Assembly: GCA_012735135.1 (NCBI GenBank)
Contig: JAAYHY010000069.1
Location: 1-50,006 of the forward strand
Reading direction: 5' to 3'
DNA length: 50,006 bases
Origin: Bacillota bacterium
Lineage (GTDB): Bacteria > Bacillota > UBA4882 > UBA10575
The notes below the pieces were generated by a model, which had not been told where the DNA came from, searched no databases, and saw only the letters and a program-made list of their open reading frames with translations. A program made the position numbers and the translations under genes. This document shows positions 49,397 to 50,006 of this stretch, one piece after another. Position 1 is the stretch's first letter; the number at the start of each line of letters is the position of its first letter.

Positions 49397-50006
49397 ATGA
49401 AGTTAGCCCAGGAGGTGGCAATCGTTACCGGCGCCGCCCGGGGAATCGGCCGGGCGATTGCGGAAGCGTTGGCGAAAGAAGGAGCCAGAGTGGTACTGAC
49501 CGATGTCTTGCCGGAAGTTCACGCCACCGCGGAAGAGATGCGTCAAGCCGGGTATGAAGTGATGGCGCTCACCGGTGATGTGGCAAGCTTCACCGAGGCG
49601 GAACAATTGGTGGAGAAGACGGTTGAACATTTTGGACAAGTTGATATTCTTGTGAATAATGCCGGTATTACCAGTGATAATCTATTACTACGCATGACCC
49701 CGGAAGACTGGGAAAAAGTGATCAATATTAATCTGACCGGAACTTTTAACTTGACGAAAGCAGCAATTCGACCTATGATTAAAAGGAAAACGGGTAAAAT
49801 TATTAATATTGCGTCGATTATTGGCGAAATCGGGAATACCGGACAAGCAAATTACGCCGCTTCAAAAGCGGGTGTGAGCGCTTTCACCAAATCGGTAGCC
49901 AAAGAACTGGGTTCCCGTGGGATTCGTGTCAACGCGGTGGCGCCGGGTTTTATAAAGTCGAAAATGACTGATGTTCTCCCGGATAAGGTGAAGGCGGATT
50001 TAGAAA
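49397..50006 (+). CDS. fabG: 3-oxoacyl-[ACP] reductase FabG (3' truncated by window end)
   Basis: A short-chain dehydrogenase that reduces 3-oxoacyl-ACP with NADPH. ATG at 49397 follows AAGGAGGTTTAGTAAT. The frame stays open to the last base, giving 203 residues. Cofactor motif VTGAARGIGRAIAEAL, then NNAGITSDNLLLRMTPEDWE, the catalytic Ser (INIASIIGEIGNTGQ) and NYAASKAGVSAFTKS with the Tyr and Lys. RGIRVNAVAPGFIKSKMT follows. About 40 residues are missing beyond the window. Confidence 0.96.
   Translation, partial: MKLAQEVAIVTGAARGIGRAIAEALAKEGARVVLTDVLPEVHATAEEMRQAGYEVMALTGDVASFTEAEQLVEKTVEHFGQVDILVNNAGITSDNLLLRMTPEDWEKVININLTGTFNLTKAAIRPMIKRKTGKIINIASIIGEIGNTGQANYAASKAGVSAFTKSVAKELGSRGIRVNAVAPGFIKSKMTDVLPDKVKADLE

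Noticed and set aside
1-50006. Search by eye for CRISPR arrays, insertion sequences, tRNA and rRNA genes.
   Set aside because: No repeat-spacer pattern, transposase or RNA gene was seen; codon use looks even across the window.

Overview
The window is chromosomal core sequence of a bacterium in the Bacillota (Firmicutes), at roughly 50-55% GC by eye. The backbone rpsB-tsf-pyrH-frr-uppS-cdsA-dxr-rseP-ispG-proS-polC, the lspA-lgt-pseudouridine synthase run, infC-rpmI-rplT, and DUF177-rpmF-plsX-fabD-fabG are all typical of that phylum. PolC, sigma-A type promoters, strong AGGAGG ribosome binding sites and many TTG/GTG starts agree. Several genes point to an outer membrane: an ExbB/ExbD/TonB set, a beta-barrel protein ending in an aromatic residue, an RND/MMPL exporter with a LolA-like partner, and an SLH/coiled-coil/membrane-helix protein. 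The source is therefore probably a diderm Firmicute (Limnochordia-, Hydrogenispora- or Halanaerobiales-like). The species cannot be named from the sequence.

Layout. 1-16588 (+): translation, UMP kinase, ribosome recycling, undecaprenyl and phospholipid precursor synthesis, MEP isoprenoid genes, site-2 protease, ProRS, a GT2 glycosyltransferase and PolC. 16599-18863 (+): lipoprotein processing plus a pseudouridine synthase from its own promoter. 18844-20209: promoter, structured leader and infC(AUU start)-rpmI-rplT. 20212-23243: a repeated structured element, an rRNA methyltransferase, malic enzyme and a membrane protein with a TrkA-C domain. 23404-26377: two tiny hydrophobic proteins, a small membrane protein and a DUF255 thioredoxin-fold protein whose only usable start is AUA. 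26334-34888: a TPR protein, a MurD-type ligase, an asparagine-synthetase-like protein without the glutaminase cysteine, aspartate kinase, a DUF445 protein and aspartate aminotransferase. Three of these genes handle aspartate.

35138-40660 is a self-contained regulated unit: TetR, an MMPL exporter fused in frame to a LolA-like protein, and an outer-membrane barrel. It looks like a lipid or hydrophobic-compound route across a diderm envelope. A shared CGAATGGTC operator lies in front of both tetR and the exporter. 41632-46322 is a five-gene operon: ExbB/TolQ, ExbD/TolR, TonB, a large secreted protein with a cohesin-like C-terminus, and an SLH/coiled-coil/TM protein built like Thermotoga Omp-alpha. 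It suggests a proton-motive-force-driven machine tied to an envelope tether. These two units are the most interesting parts of the window.

46365 to the end returns to core genes: a consensus promoter, DUF177, rpmF, plsX, fabD and the start of fabG. I saw no mobile element, CRISPR array, tRNA or rRNA gene.
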